Counted from the first letter of the stretch, positions 48,401 to 58,136 are shown. The stretch: DNA of 64,000 nucleotides from Panopea generosa (GCA_029582155.1 CM055901.1:55224625-55288624), one strand, 5' to 3'. Program-made: numbers and translations. The notes: generated by a model not told the origin, from the letters alone.

Positions 48401-49298
48401 TCAGTTGAAGCAACTGACCAATCAACGTGCTCAAATGTGGCTTTCTCAACATTGCTTTTTAACGGACCCAATCGTAATAGCTGGGTCAATACTAAAGACT
48501 TATGTTATTGCGAAATAGAAGAGATTTGCCTAATTTGCAATATGAGCTATTTGTTCAATTCATTTCGAGGTCATATTTTATCAATTGTATGTTGAAACGG
48601 GTCCTCCGTGGTCAAGTAGTCTAAGTCGTCGTCTGTAGATCAGTCAAAAATTGACTGCAAGGCTTTGGTTCGCGTCCCACAATTTTTGTGAGAAAGATTG
48701 CCAGTTGCTTGTGGAAGGATGGTGTTTTTTCTCAGATTTATCTAAGGTCTTTCTCGACCATATAAAACTGGATATACCATATATAACCTGAAATGTGTGG
48801 ACAATTAAATAAAAAATGAAACAGGCATTGAAACATGTCCCTTCTCTAAATACATTTATAATTAAAATATGCTAGGAAACAAAAACACTAGATAAGGAAT
48901 ATAGTCAATTGACTATCATGAAAAATCTAATCTTTTATCTGTCAAAATTGACATACAGCAATGCATTTCAAAAAAACACAATATACATGTCCTTATACTG
49001 GTTAAAGTTTTAGACAAAAATGTGTATTTAAATTGAATTAGTACATTCCTGTAGAGCCGTGAATTGTTTCATACTTATCATAGGTGTGACCACACTGAAG
49101 TGTCATACTACAATTACGTCGGTCATATATCGCACAATACCCCACCCACTCGATCGCTGTATATGATTGTATACGTCTCTTCATTTCTTTAACACAAATG
49201 TATTTATTTTGTGTAATATACAGAGACATACGCATTGTCTATACAGTTAGAACACCTATTAAAACATACTTACGGAAATGTGTGTCAATGTAATCCAT
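36233..49298 (-). CDS. Amidohydrolase-2 family hydrolase, L-fuconolactonase-like (complete, eight exons)
   Basis: Exons in transcript order: 49298-49274, 44518-44357, 43553-43477, 41128-40971, 39581-39534, 38296-38183, 37156-37090, 36424-36233. They sum to 843 nt, Met to TAA, 280 residues, every phase matching. Seen: MDYIDTHF then H from a split codon, giving DTHFHVWELEKFKYDWPTP, the N-terminal metal-binding strand; EEAKWVIDMASRHPIIKGVV; LLKGVRHILD; FIVNHIAKP, the conserved His strand; YCKISGL; and DRCIFGSDWPV, with the catalytic Asp typical of COG3618. The family (PF04909) folds as a metal-dependent TIM barrel, hydrolyses lactones such as L-fucono-1,5-lactone, and is about 270-290 residues long, so this copy is full length. 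Likely cytosolic, as no signal peptide is seen. The exact substrate cannot be told from sequence. It converges on the sulfotransferase; its last two exons are duplicated at 31104-32027 and its first exon at 60683-60707. Confidence 0.9.
37090..37156 (-). CDS. Amidohydrolase exon 7 (copy 2, proximal)
   Basis: 67 nt, acceptor TATTTTAG, donor GTAAGT. Encodes SGLISELTPDVWKQVNFQPF, ID. Joins to exon 6 as YCKISGL, a family signature. Differs from copy 1 at 31961-32027 by a single silent change that I can see (Ser TCA/TCC). Confidence 0.87.
37760..38115. repeat. AT-rich tandem repeat, about 112 bp, three diverged units
   Basis: ATCATTAACAAAATGCAATAACA (37800), ATCATTAATAAAATGCCATA (37911) and ATTAATAAAATGTCATAATA (38031) with CATGATCATAAATAA between. 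The right breakpoint of the duplication (37860) falls inside it. Confidence 0.75.
38183..38296 (-). CDS. Amidohydrolase exon 6 with conserved His strand
   Basis: 114 nt, acceptor TTTTTCAG, donor GTATGA. Encodes MKFIVNHIAKPPVREGKLDG, WKEDMSAIAAFPNVYCK. NH(I/L)AKP is the metal or substrate His strand of COG3618-type lactonases. Confidence 0.9.
38297..39533. other. Amidohydrolase intron
   Basis: Contains a two-unit repeat GGCAGTAACTCT..GTGTTTTCGACCG (38568-38645). The open frame at 39158-39394 (+) is not recognised. Confidence 0.4.
39534..39581 (-). CDS. Amidohydrolase exon 5 (48 nt)
   Basis: Acceptor CCTTTGTAG, donor GTATTA. Encodes PNHLKHVPKVVSAHP with split codons at both ends (Arg in, Ser out). 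Small, but phases fit both neighbours and the peptide falls where the family has 'P.HL..(V/A)..L...HP'. Confidence 0.85.
40351..40590 (+). CDS. Unrecognised 79-codon open frame in amidohydrolase intron
   Basis: Met to stop on the strand opposite the host gene: MTVNSITRGVATVCVHWYYN, then DQRLPGYTTINIPLLQTNKE and a C-terminus rich in Phe/Ile ending KIEYIH. Composition is more protein-like than most random frames here. No family, signal peptide or membrane segment recognised, and no splice partner found. Could be a small gene, an exon, or chance. Confidence 0.2.
   Translation: MTVNSITRGVATVCVHWYYNDQRLPGYTTINIPLLQTNKERRYPSFILLNTFTTGLNNYFKIIIRQRDGANVMKIEYIH
40971..41128 (-). CDS. Amidohydrolase exon 4
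   Basis: 158 nt, acceptor CACTCTAG, donor GTAAAA. Encodes LEEIIVSLQQTGLLKGVRHI, LDVEKDDWITRDDVNKGF and LSKYNMTYDLLVR. LKG(V/I)RH is the conserved third barrel strand. Confidence 0.9.
41225..41330. repeat. Fragment of the TGACCTT repeat
   Basis: ATCACTTGTTTCAAGTTA and TTTGACCTTTAGTTGGGAGTCTGGGTG, resembling one unit of 29630-30225. Lies in an amidohydrolase intron. Confidence 0.5.
42135..42200 (+). mobile_element. SINE family 4 head
   Basis: CTTCCGTGGCCGATTGGTCT AAG resembles the heads at 48152 and 48603 (CCGTGGTCGAATGGTC). Body not clear. Confidence 0.4.
42505..42767. mobile_element. MITE with about 45-bp terminal inverted repeats, family E
   Basis: Left end CCTGGGGTAGTATTCACCAA, CCATTCTCAAGAATATTCTT; the right end, reverse complemented, CCAGGGGCCGTATTCACCAA, CTATTCTTGAGAATTTTCTT. 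263 bp, no coding capacity. A second copy is at 59934-60162. Lies in an amidohydrolase intron. Confidence 0.85.
43477..43553 (-). CDS. Amidohydrolase exon 3
   Basis: 77 nt, acceptor TTCTCAAG (weak pyrimidine tract), donor GTAACC. Encodes WVIDMASRHPIIKGVVAGLD and LTSPK, the helix and strand 'A..HP.I.GVV..(L/V)DL' common to this family. Confidence 0.88.
44357..44518 (-). CDS. Amidohydrolase exon 2
   Basis: 162 nt, acceptor TGTTACAG, donor GTATGT. Encodes VWELEKFKYDWPTPDM, then YKNFYPCGLEAAVEGTPVN, HAVFVQCLNGSPEEA. Typical W-x-W/PTP loop following the first metal strand and VFVQ second strand of the barrel. Confidence 0.9.
44645..44840 (-). mobile_element. SINE family 1, decayed
   Basis: GTCTTCCTG, CTTGCTCAAGGACACC, CTCCGATCATGG and CCACTGGACCACGTGCTC match 60285-60497. 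B box eroded. Just upstream (in transcript sense) of amidohydrolase exon 2. Confidence 0.65.
44841..45884. other. Amidohydrolase first-intron sequence, nothing recognised
   Basis: AT-rich; the short frame at 44956-45177 (-) has no recognisable domain. Confidence 0.35.
45885..46772. repeat. 24-bp minisatellite (about 37 units), left part
   Basis: Unit AATAACTACAATACACACATAGAT and close variants. Open on both strands because 24 is a multiple of three (NYNTHIDN on +). Continues at 47405-47490 beyond an inserted LINE. Confidence 0.93.
46773..47408 (+). mobile_element. 5'-truncated LINE inserted in the 24-bp array
   Basis: About 636 bp. The + frame from about 46800 encodes FIRIRQFRQVLSKLRGSSHR LEVEVGR, one in-frame TGA, then CRICNVLEDEYHFVFWCPLY and a stop at about 47109. 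The CCHC-like C..C..H..C motif and DEYHF belong to the C-terminus of a LINE reverse transcriptase polyprotein. A 3' UTR of about 300 nt ends GAAGGCAATATAAATAAAC. Truncated and inactive. Confidence 0.8.
47405..47490. repeat. 24-bp minisatellite, right part
   Basis: TACATAGATATTAACTACAA and AATTACTACAATACACATAT continue the array of 45885-46772. Confidence 0.85.
47500..47738 (-). mobile_element. SINE family 2, decayed
   Basis: GCAGCGATGGTCTAGTGGTA GAGCGTCTTC head on the - strand, TTTAGGTCTAAGCGGCCTGG, and GGGGTATTATACC match 27350-27586. B box region deleted. Confidence 0.65.
48152..48365 (+). mobile_element. SINE family 4
   Basis: tRNA-Leu-like A-box region CCGTGGTCGAATGGTCTTGA GTCGTC, then GAGGTCATATGTTGGAGCC at B-box position, body to TCAGGTCTAG. 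Confidence 0.55.
48603..48815 (+). mobile_element. SINE family 4
   Basis: CCTCCGTGGTCAAGTAGTCT AAGTCGTC, B box GGTTCGCGTCCC, then CCAGTTGCTTGTGGAAGGAT and TAAGGTCTTTCTCGACCATA before an A-rich end. Confidence 0.6.
49078..49160 (-). mobile_element. SINE family 2 3' fragment
   Basis: ACACTGAAGTGTCATACTA and ATACCCCACCCACTC match the body end of 27350-27430. Confidence 0.5.
49274..49298 (-). CDS. Amidohydrolase first coding exon (proximal)
   Basis: ATG at 49298 gives MDYIDTHF plus a C, donor GTAAGT. The C joins AT of the next exon to make His in DTHFHVW. Only 25 coding nt, but start, metal-binding motif, phase and donor all agree. A TATA-like box lies about 50 nt upstream. Confidence 0.85.
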
Positions 49299-49345
49299 AA
49301 TACAAGCAGTACAGAGTGTATTGATAAGTCGATGTGTACTATTGT

Positions 49346-49353
49346 TTATATAA
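49346..49353 (-). promoter_or_regulatory. TATA-like box for proximal amidohydrolase start
   Basis: TTATATAA about 50 nt upstream of the ATG at 49298, followed on the - strand by GTACACATCGAC (49329-49340). Both blocks recur in the same order before the distal first exon, which argues for a functional core promoter. Confidence 0.45.
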
Positions 49354-49732
49354 CTGAATGTGTTATCTGAACGTGTGTTCTAACTTTAAAGGTACAGGCG
49401 CCGATCTTTGATAATTTGCTCATCTGTATATAGACGATGGTATAACCGTTTGGCGATCTTAATCTCCACGCTTTATTACTGTAACTCATTTTAAAATAAA
49501 GAAATGGTTTAATGTGTCATGACAATCAGCCGCCTGATGTTGGACACGTCGGCTGATCGTACTCCTCTCTACTTATGTCGCTATTGTCTTTTATATTTTC
49601 GTTACTTTCATCAGAAATGTTCAATGAATTGTGTTGCCCGAGCCTTTTGCTAATTTGTAAAAACATAAACAATACAATATATTTAAACTAAACTAAAGAA
49701 ATAAATAACTATTTTATTGTAATACCAATGAA

Positions 49733-49946
49733 TATATACGCCACGGGATGGGAAAACAAACACGTGTAGTGAAGTTGCACTCACTCACTCACTCACTCAC
49801 TCACTCACTCACTCACTCACTCACTCACTCACTCACTCACTCACTCACTCACTCACTCACTCACTCACTCACTCACTCACTCACTCACTCACTCAATCGT
49901 GCAACTTCACTACACGTGTTTGTTTTCCCACCCCGTGGCGTATATA
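49733..49946. mobile_element. Palindromic element: 48-bp inverted arms around (CACT)n
   Basis: Left arm 49733-49780 (TATATACGCCACGGGATGGG, AAAACAAACACGTGTAGTG, AAGTTGCAC) is the reverse complement of 49899-49946 with one mismatch. Between them about 28 units of TCAC. Likely a MITE whose interior is, or was replaced by, a microsatellite. The Leu-Thr-His-Ser frame across it is not a gene. Confidence 0.85.
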
Positions 49947-50130
49947 AATAAAATTGCAAAAAGAAATTCAACAAAGATACGGCTCGAACTCGCGACATTT
50001 TGGGTTGACAGTTCAAACCGTTACCTCTACGCTATCAGAACAGAATGTAGTACAACACACTTATTATTGATATCTAGTTTATTTTATAGTTTATGTAACA
50101 GACAAATCTGCTATCATAGTACAAAGTAAT
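49947..50130 (-). mobile_element. tRNA-headed SINE, family 5
   Basis: On the - strand: TAGCGTAGAGGTAACGGTTT GAAC (A-box region), GCGAGTTCGAGCCGTATC (B box). The flank TTATTGATATCTAGTTTATT TTATAGTTTATG is shared with 55262-55320 and, inverted, 54625-54665. Confidence 0.65.
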
Positions 50131-52610
50131 ACAGAGTGATTCGCGTCTCGGCAATTTGTCACAGATTCACGTCTGCATTATTAGTTTTTCAGTAAGTTTT
50201 GTCACAGTTACTAGTCGATAGTGGGGACATCACCACGGATGTTTTGAATATGTTAATAAAATAAATCCAAACGTGAAGTATAGTTTTTACCTTCAGGGGA
50301 ATGTTATGCATTATAAGTAAAATGCGATCAAATTGGACACATTTGATTATGAATATTTCTTCAAGTTTAAAAGCAATTCAATTACATTAATGTGTCATTA
50401 AATCTATCGCAATATGTCATGTTAATAACTGACACAACTACCGCATCAAATCACAACCAGTATGCTAAATACTTAATGCAGCCACTTTAATTGCTAAGTT
50501 TTGGTAATGCCTGAACGAACATTTATTCATTTGTATCTAAAATGTCACAGCCGTATGACAACAGGGTAACAGAGGCGTGTCAATCCTTATTTCAATGTCA
50601 CGGATTCAGTGTCGATAGTTTTAGTGCAACCCTTTACAAATACCCTTCGGGTTTTGCACAGAAGCTGTCTGGTGTAATATTAAATTTTGACCCCGTTGAA
50701 AATGACCTCATGTGTCACTTTTCAACGGATGAGTGATCCATTTTTTACATTGAAAACTGACCCCGACCGTTATATAATGACCCACCTACCAACCGTCGTT
50801 AAAACCTGATCACCAACAGTTGGACACTGACCGAATAGTCGGCCGGACCACATTTCAACATTGAAAACTGCTTTTATAAAGATGAATGTATGTTGGTAAA
50901 AAGGGTGAATTATATCCGGAAAATGTTGGTATACGATAAATATATAAACAAGAGCACTGCAAGCGCGTGTAAACGCTCATCTTTTTCCAAATCTATTACG
51001 TAGATCAAAGTCAGTGAAGTAAACGTTTATTAGTTTAAAAATATCAATACTATTACTGAAAACAATAAAAAAGATTTAAAAAACACAAACAATAGAGATG
51101 TCGTAGAACAGCGTTATCTATACTATTTTAGCCTTGTCACAGAATAGTTTATCATAATGTACCATCAGAAAAACAAATATATCTGTACGAATGAAACCAT
51201 CTTTATATTAGCAAAACAGTAAATACACGTATGTACAAGACTATAAGGGCAGAATAAACACTATGCCTATGTTTGGCTAAGGTTAGCTAGCCAGTACTTA
51301 ATCTGAAATGTATTTCATTTAATTCTAAAATCTTGGATGCAATTCATTAACTTTTTTGAAATTTTTAAATATATTTTAACAGCATAAACATAAACGAGAA
51401 CTGCTATAGCAACCATTTGTAATCATAGCAATAGATCGCAACAAGCTTACAAGGGCTTATATGTAATTGTTGCAAAATGCGACATCAGTCATATGCTGTT
51501 TTGCTTATATTTTACAAAAGGTTACAAAAGGACCCCATGGCTGATTAACATTACACTGATCAGTTTTCATCAACTGTTTTGATCAGAACTTAATGTTGAA
51601 ATGTGAACTCTGTCAACTTTTAAAATCCGTGACCCGGGTCAAAATTTAATGTTACAACGGCATATAATACTAGTCATCAAAAACAGTGAAAGTTAGAACT
51701 GGCACGGATGCAAACAATGCCTTGGTACTTCCATGCCAAAAGCAATAGTCGTGTTTCGTGAGACTTCCACTGGCAGTTTAAAACTTTCCATAATTGTAAC
51801 GAATCATTTTAGTTACAAATTGACACTTTTTATATGTATTTCCCTAATTATATTTTGATTGATATATTTATCCATTTAACAAATAAGAAATTTGATGGTA
51901 AGATATCAACTTGGAACTTTTTTTAACTTTTCGGGATTAATAAAACACAACACATCTGGTAACGTTATACTTTTTTTAATGAAATAAGATGCATACAAAA
52001 ACTATAATGATCTGCAGGGAAACACGAGTTAGTGTAACGTGACCCCACCCTAACTCATTCACACAAAAAATAAATCTTGTATTTATGTGTTTGTTGTGCT
52101 TATATGTTCATCTGAAGAAAAGAAATTATCATAATATCTTATATATATATTATTATAGAATACATTTTAGGCCATTTTGGGGTAATGCTTTTACTTTGTG
52201 AACCAAAGTATCTTTTTAAACTTTTGGCAGAAAGTGTTATTATGAAGAAACTTGCGAACCTATAACCGGCTTAACAAGATAGGGTGATAAGTATCCCTTA
52301 ATGACTTATGATCAAAGTAGACCCAATGCTTAACAATCAATTAAGCCAGTTGTCACAGGAACTTAGACATTTCAAAGTCTGAGAAAATAATATCTTACTT
52401 ATCGGTTTGAAATCATTTGGCTAACGGGCTTAGTTGATATACTTTCTCGTTCCTGGAACGATTTCATCGGCAGAAGAAATAGGTCAACATCTACTGACGG
52501 CCATGACATTTTATGTAACAATTTGGCTGCTTTTAAAAAGCATCCAACGGTTAGATCTTATAAAAGATGTGGCAAATGAAGTAAATATATATGTAAGTTT
52601 TGTTCCTTGT
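50131..52610. other. Intergenic or intronic sequence, nothing firm
   Basis: Contains a 64-codon open frame (50542-50736, +) with no recognised domain, and scattered GACCCC motifs near 50690-50860. No multi-exon structure could be supported. Confidence 0.35.
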
Positions 52611-52614
52611 ACAG

Positions 52615-52683
52615 GGTACCAAATATATTGTGATACCAAATCCCGACAAGGTTCCGGCTGACACAGCGAATTCACGGCTGCAG
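52615..52683 (+). CDS. Candidate orphan exon, 23 codons
   Basis: 69 nt between TGTTCCTTGTACAG and GTGTGC, open in phase 0: GTKYIVIPNPDKVPADTANS RLQ. Strong-looking acceptor, CAG/GT donor and a local rise in GC set it apart. No partner exon recognised: 52434-52590 upstream ends in GAA/GTAAAT in a compatible frame, but looks less protein-like. Could be an exon of an unidentified + strand gene or chance. Confidence 0.22.
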
Positions 52684-53317
52684 GTGTGCCTGATAGTAAC
52701 TTTGATGTTTAAATGTACTGATCGTATTCATTATGTATTGTCATTTGTTTATTTGAAAAGAAACGTACTTTGTATATTGTCATCTTTTAAATTAATTTGT
52801 GGATATATATTTTTTTGAAAAACAACAGTTAAAAATTACTGTTTTTCCAAAACTTGTGCATGTTTGGCTATATATCTGATTCTGACGACATGCTGAAAAT
52901 ATGTCATACCGGTAAACTATCTTTATATTTCTATTGTATCGAGTAAAAAAAAACAACTGTAGCTGTTTAATTTTGTTATTGGTTAGGTCGCATGAGCGAC
53001 CGAACCTTATATAAGGGCCAGTTAAGAAATTGACTCTGGACGCTGCCATATTGAAACGCCACGATCACACGTTAAAACACGGTATTCAGGCATAGTACCA
53101 CCATTGCAAAAAGGAAGTGCTTCCGTGGGGTAGTCGCATGATGGCGGTTATAAATGCATAAAAACATGCATTTTCCTTATTTTAATGTTCTATTTTTTTA
53201 TTTGAATGGCATTATTGGGGTATTTTGAACATTTTGATAGCATTGTCATGTTTGAATTGTGTATTTAGAAAAACAAATTGATGCTTGAAAATTGGGACAT
53301 GAATACATGATTTCGGA

Positions 53318-53540
53318 AGTCTACTTTCACTTTGTCACCAGTGTACACACTGAGCAGAAAAAAATCTCCTATATGACACATGACCCCTACTTTTCTCATC
53401 ATATTTTGATAGTGCAGAGGTTGACAAACAGTAAAATGTAAGTTTCACTTCTTTCATTTGGGATTCTCTATGAATGACAAGCTTTCAAACTTTTATTATT
53501 TACTATAGAATAAAGAACAAAAATCAATGGTGGCCTTCAC
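53318..53540 (+). repeat. Dispersed repeat, copy B
   Basis: Partner of 9336-9560 (GGAAGTCTACTTTCACTTTG, TGACCCCTACTTTTCT, GAATGACAAGCTTTCAAAC, TTTACTATAGAATAAAGAA). 44 kb apart, same orientation, clearly diverged. Confidence 0.65.
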
Positions 53541-54585
53541 CACATGGAGGTCACGATTGTTTTTTCTAAACAGTGCATTATGGGGATGTACAAACCGGTA
53601 TTGATATTAAAACCTGGTCATGTTCCGACCACTTTCCGGCTAAAAAGAAAGTTTAAATGCAGTGTGTGTAATAATTGATTGTGACGTTTTAATGTACTAA
53701 TTGAGATCACTATGAATTGTTCTTTGCATATTTAATCAGGGACTAATGAAAATGCCTTAAATCAAGGAATTTTCTAAAAGGTCTTGAAACGTATCTCTTT
53801 TTGACAAAATATGATGGAATTTTATCGGCTGAGAAAATAGGACATGTTATCAATGAAAGTGGTACATCCAGATCACAATATAGCAAGCGAGGAATTTTCG
53901 ACAAAAATATGTCCAGTCCTGCCAATAGTGTCGACTAGAAGCTGTGACCCTGTAGGGGAGAATCCGTGACATTTAAATCAACATCGACACAAACCTGTGA
54001 CACATGATGCTTTTATTCAAACGGTATTTCTCACTTAGTATAAGTAAAAAGCCAATTAATATATAACCCTTTTTAAACAAAATGACTTATACAATAGTTA
54101 TCAATGATATTATGAACTGATGAGTGCTTTTTATTAATAATTTCACTTCTACTTTCGTTTTACATACAGATTCAGCGTTGATTTGTTAATTCGTGCGTTT
54201 TAAACCTCTACTAACGCACACATGGTCGACTGTAGCTTTGCAAATACTAATTAATATTAAGTGAAACTCAATCATGTAAAACAGTTTTCAACTTATAGCT
54301 GTGTCTAGAAAAGAATTGATTTTAACATCGAAGCATGCCGAGTTTTCCCACATGAGATAGACGTGAATCTGTAACGCCAAACTGCCGACACGAATCACTC
54401 CAGGTTGTGACAGTGGTCCCTGTCCGTGATAATAGCGGATTGGGTTTATACACATGTTACAGGTGCACACGGCGCGCGTTATAATGGTCTGACACAGAAT
54501 TTAATCTAATCAATATGTACCTCTGTCTAGACACACGTGTATTAACCAAAACTATGTCATTCTATCTTTAGATTGAGCCGTTCGT
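53541..54585. other. Spacer, nothing recognised
   Basis: AT-rich; no repeat partner or exon-like segment noticed. Confidence 0.35.
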
Positions 54586-54587
54586 AT

Positions 54588-54790
54588 TAGGGGTGTTTGT
54601 AGTATGAAAGCAGATTTATCTGTTACATAAACTATAAAATAAACAAGATATCAATATTAAGTGAGTCGTGCTACTGTCTATTCCGATAGCGTAGTGGTAA
54701 CGGTTTGAACAGTCAAGCCAAATGTCACGAACCAAATGTCGCGAGTTCGCGCTGTATCTATGTTGATTTTTTTTTTTTCAATTTAATTTG
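54588..54790 (+). mobile_element. SINE family 5, left arm of inverted pair
   Basis: ATTAGGGGTGTTTGTAGTAT, ATAAACTATAAAATAAACAA, then head TAGCGTAGTGGTAACGGTTT GAACAGTC and GTCGCGAGTTCGCGCTGTAT, ending in a T-run. Reverse complement of 55135-55365. Confidence 0.75.
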
Positions 54791-55134
54791 CCATAATAGT
54801 ATCAGAGTGTCTTGGTATATAATATTAACTGTATTATACTATTGTCCGTTAGTATAACTACATAATAAATGAAATGCAACGATTTTTTTTGTAAAAATCA
54901 CCGTTCGGGGAGAAAATTTACTTACAATGTTTTATTCACATGTACACGTACATATTAAGTCAGCTCTAAGTCGGCACCGGCATCGGCATCGGCGGCTCAT
55001 CGGAAGCCACGATCAGTCATAATTGTTTTAGATGATTTCGACTTTGGTGTGGTGAGACGCTGTATACAGGCAAGGAATGTAAAGAAGAGGTTGCTACCAA
55101 CACTTACAAAATTAAAAAAAAAATTAAATTGAAA

Positions 55135-55365
55135 CTGTACACTCTAATACTATTTTGACAAATTAAATTGAAAAAAATAATCAACATGAATACGGCTCGA
55201 ATTTGCAACATTTGGGTTGGAAGTTCGAACGGTTACCACTACGTTATCTGAACAGACACTAGTACAACACACTATATATTGATACCTAGTTTATTTTATC
55301 GTTTTATAGTTTATGCAACAGATAAACTTGCTGTCATACTACAAACACCCCTAATACGGTAGGTT
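55135..55365 (-). mobile_element. SINE family 5, right arm of inverted pair
   Basis: Same blocks on the - strand, ending CATACTACAAACACCCCTAA TACG. The LINE remnant begins immediately after it. Confidence 0.75.
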
Positions 55366-55369
55366 CCAT

Positions 55370-56590
55370 CTAAAAAAGTCTTAGTCGAACAGTCAGCATC
55401 TGACACTGAACTAGTGAGGTTCGGTGTTCCGCAGGGTTCTTGTGCCGGACCGGTGATCTTCACCCTGTATATATCGGCTCTCAATCGAGTTGTGCAGAAA
55501 TATCCAGCCGATCTCTATGGATGTGCGGATGATCACAAGATTGCATTAAAATTTCAATCGGGAAATGCTCAAAACGAGACAACTGTTCTTCAACAACTTA
55601 ACAGTTGCCTCAATGAAATCATAAAATGGATGACAACCTTCAAACTGAAAATGAATCAGTCTAAAACTGAAATAATTATATATGGATCCAGACGACAGTT
55701 AGCGAAATTGAACATCACAAGTGTAAACGTTGGTGGGTGTGACGTAAAATGTGTCGATCATGTCAGAGACCTGGGTGTAATCATGACCAATACACTCAAC
55801 TTTGACCATCACATCCAAAAAAGTGTCGGATAGCTTGTGTGCAGTTACGAAATCTTTGAGCTATACGTAAACAAAAAATCTACTGAATCATTAATGCATT
55901 GATTGGTTCATTCCCACATTGACTTCTGCAACGGTTTATTTACTGAAATTCCAGTCTATCAAATCAACAAACTACAGCGAGTTCAAAATCATGCCACCAG
56001 AGTTGTCATGAATGCTTCCTATGATCAACCAAGTGCGGAACTACTAAAAGAATTACACTGGCTTCCAGTTAAAGCTAGAGTCATGTTCAAAGTCTTAGTA
56101 ATAGTTTTCCGTGTCATCAATGGTACAGCTCCAGTATATCTGAGGGAAATGTTTGTACCTACTCGATTACGGTACAGACTACGATCACAAGGTGACATTA
56201 ACTTTAACATACCTAGATGGCGAACAAAACTAGCAGACAGATCAATGGCCGTTGTTGGTCCCAAATGATGGAATAATCTACCGAGTTATCTTAAAAACAT
56301 TCAATCTTAATCCAGTTTTAGATCAAAACTGAAAACACATTTGTATAGTCAGTTTAATGAACAATGAGTGTGCTCTGGTTAAATACAAAATACTTGTAGC
56401 AATATAAAACAGTATTGATGTATGTATGTGTATATATATGTGTGTGTGTCTGAATCTAAGTCCTAGAATCCTGTTAATATATTGAATGTATATGTTTTAC
56501 ATCTGTGATATGTAATTGTGAAGCGCAATAGAATATTTTATAATTTTTGCGCTACATAAATGTCATGTATTTGTATTCGTATTTGTATAA
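55370..56590 (+). mobile_element. 5'-truncated LINE (L2/CR1-like), inactive
   Basis: Starts within the reverse transcriptase palm: RFGVPQGSCAGPVIFTLYIS (domain B), then GCADDHKIAL in place of the YADD box, and LNEIIKWMTTFKLKMNQSKT. A frameshift and stops lie at 55830-55900; then HIDFCNGLFTEIPV, LLKELHWLPVKARVMFK and MAVVGPK, one TGA in WNN, and LKTHLYSQFN. The 3' end carries GAAGCGCAATAG and GCGCTACATAAATG followed by TATTTGTATTCG repeats, the usual L2-type tail. No endonuclease domain. Confidence 0.87.
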
Positions 56591-58135
56591 AAATAGAATG
56601 ACGTAGTTTCAAAATAGCAGAATCGGTTTATATATTATCATCACAATGTAAACAACACTGGGACGGATCCACGGTAAACATGCGAATGAAGGGGTTCGAT
56701 CTACAACGGCAAAGGGCTGACATATCATATTTGCAATTTCACTGTACACATGTTAGTACGAGCACAATTATTTGTGAATTATCGCGGCAATTTTCCCTAC
56801 AATGTCTTTATATGATTTTAAAACGTCGATTTACAATGTTCATAGATATGAAATACGCTTTTGTCTAAATCCTAGGTTGGATTGGAGAAGCGGTGCAAGT
56901 ATTTTGACTTAAAATCGAACTCACCGATAGCATCATTTCCTGATACTGTATAACGATATTCGAAATTTCGAACGTTTACGGAAATGGCCGAGCGATGTTC
57001 CGATTGAACTATGTGATGCATGCAGACGTTTATCGGCTTCCGGCAAACAACAGTGCAAGGAAAACACGGCAAGTAATCACCTACTATGAATATATCCATG
57101 AAAAAAATACTATAACACTATCTAGAAAAGTTGACTGTTTATTAACAAAATAGAAACAAACATTGATAAAATAATATATACTGAAAAACAAAAGTTAATC
57201 CGAAAGAAAACATGAAAAATCAGATAGGGTATCTTTAAAGCCGGATGTGTGCCGGGATAACGCAATGATATTTTGAAGACGTAGTCTGAAATTGAATTTG
57301 GAATTAAACATAATCGGTGATTAAATAAAATATACCAACTTTCATTCTGGTGATATCCGTTATCCTAAGTCGTTATTATTTCAATGTAAAGAGAGGTTAT
57401 TTATGGACTTCTTAACTTTTAAGGGAGTATGCATGTACAGTAGAGAAATAGTGCTTTTATTTAACAAAATGCTGCTTAACATAAAGAGGCAATTCTTTTT
57501 CAGCCAAACTATAAAATAAATCCAACAATCTGTTGAAGTTACTATACATACTTAGACAAATATAGGTAAATTTGAAAAAATATCGAATTCTTATTTTGTA
57601 TTGATCTCAGTATATTATCCCATAGCATGTAGGCATTTTATGAGTTACATGGTTTTATTTCAAATTTCAAGCTATTCTCACTCGTTCACTTGGTCAGTAT
57701 TTAAAGTGTCTTTAAAGTGGTAGGAAACATGAATAAGAAAATTAGTACTTGTTATTGCCTATTTTCGGGGTGGCAGGAATTCGGGTGTAACTAACGTGTG
57801 CACAAAACATTAAATATCATATCTGAAACTTGGGCTGCGTTCAGTACCGTTCAACAGCTAACACGTTTAATGCCTGGTTCCCTTAAATTATCGCGTACTG
57901 CGCGCTTATATGAAGTTGAGCCAGTGTCCAGGAAAATATGTTAGTTAACGTTATCAAATGTTTAACCGAACTGAATGCAGCCCAGGCCGGTCGGTCTTAT
58001 CCAGGTAGGTACACGCTTGATAGATCACACTGCGTATTGAAAATTACTCGTGCAGAGAAACAATGTGTATTGCCCATGTTGGTCAAGTAAAATCTATAAC
58101 GACGAAATGGGTTTGTATCTGCATCTAATACATCC
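56591..58135. other. Spacer, nothing recognised
   Basis: Open frames at 56680-56868 (+) and 56872-57099 (-) lack recognisable features. Confidence 0.35.
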
Positions 58136-58136
58136 C

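Noticed and set aside
49748-49951. Leu-Thr-His-Ser repeat protein
   Set aside because: Direct translation of the CACT microsatellite within a palindrome.
55414-56268. Host gene for a reverse transcriptase-like protein
   Set aside because: Truncated at the palm domain, altered YADD box, frameshift and stops, and an L2-type 3' tail: a dead LINE.
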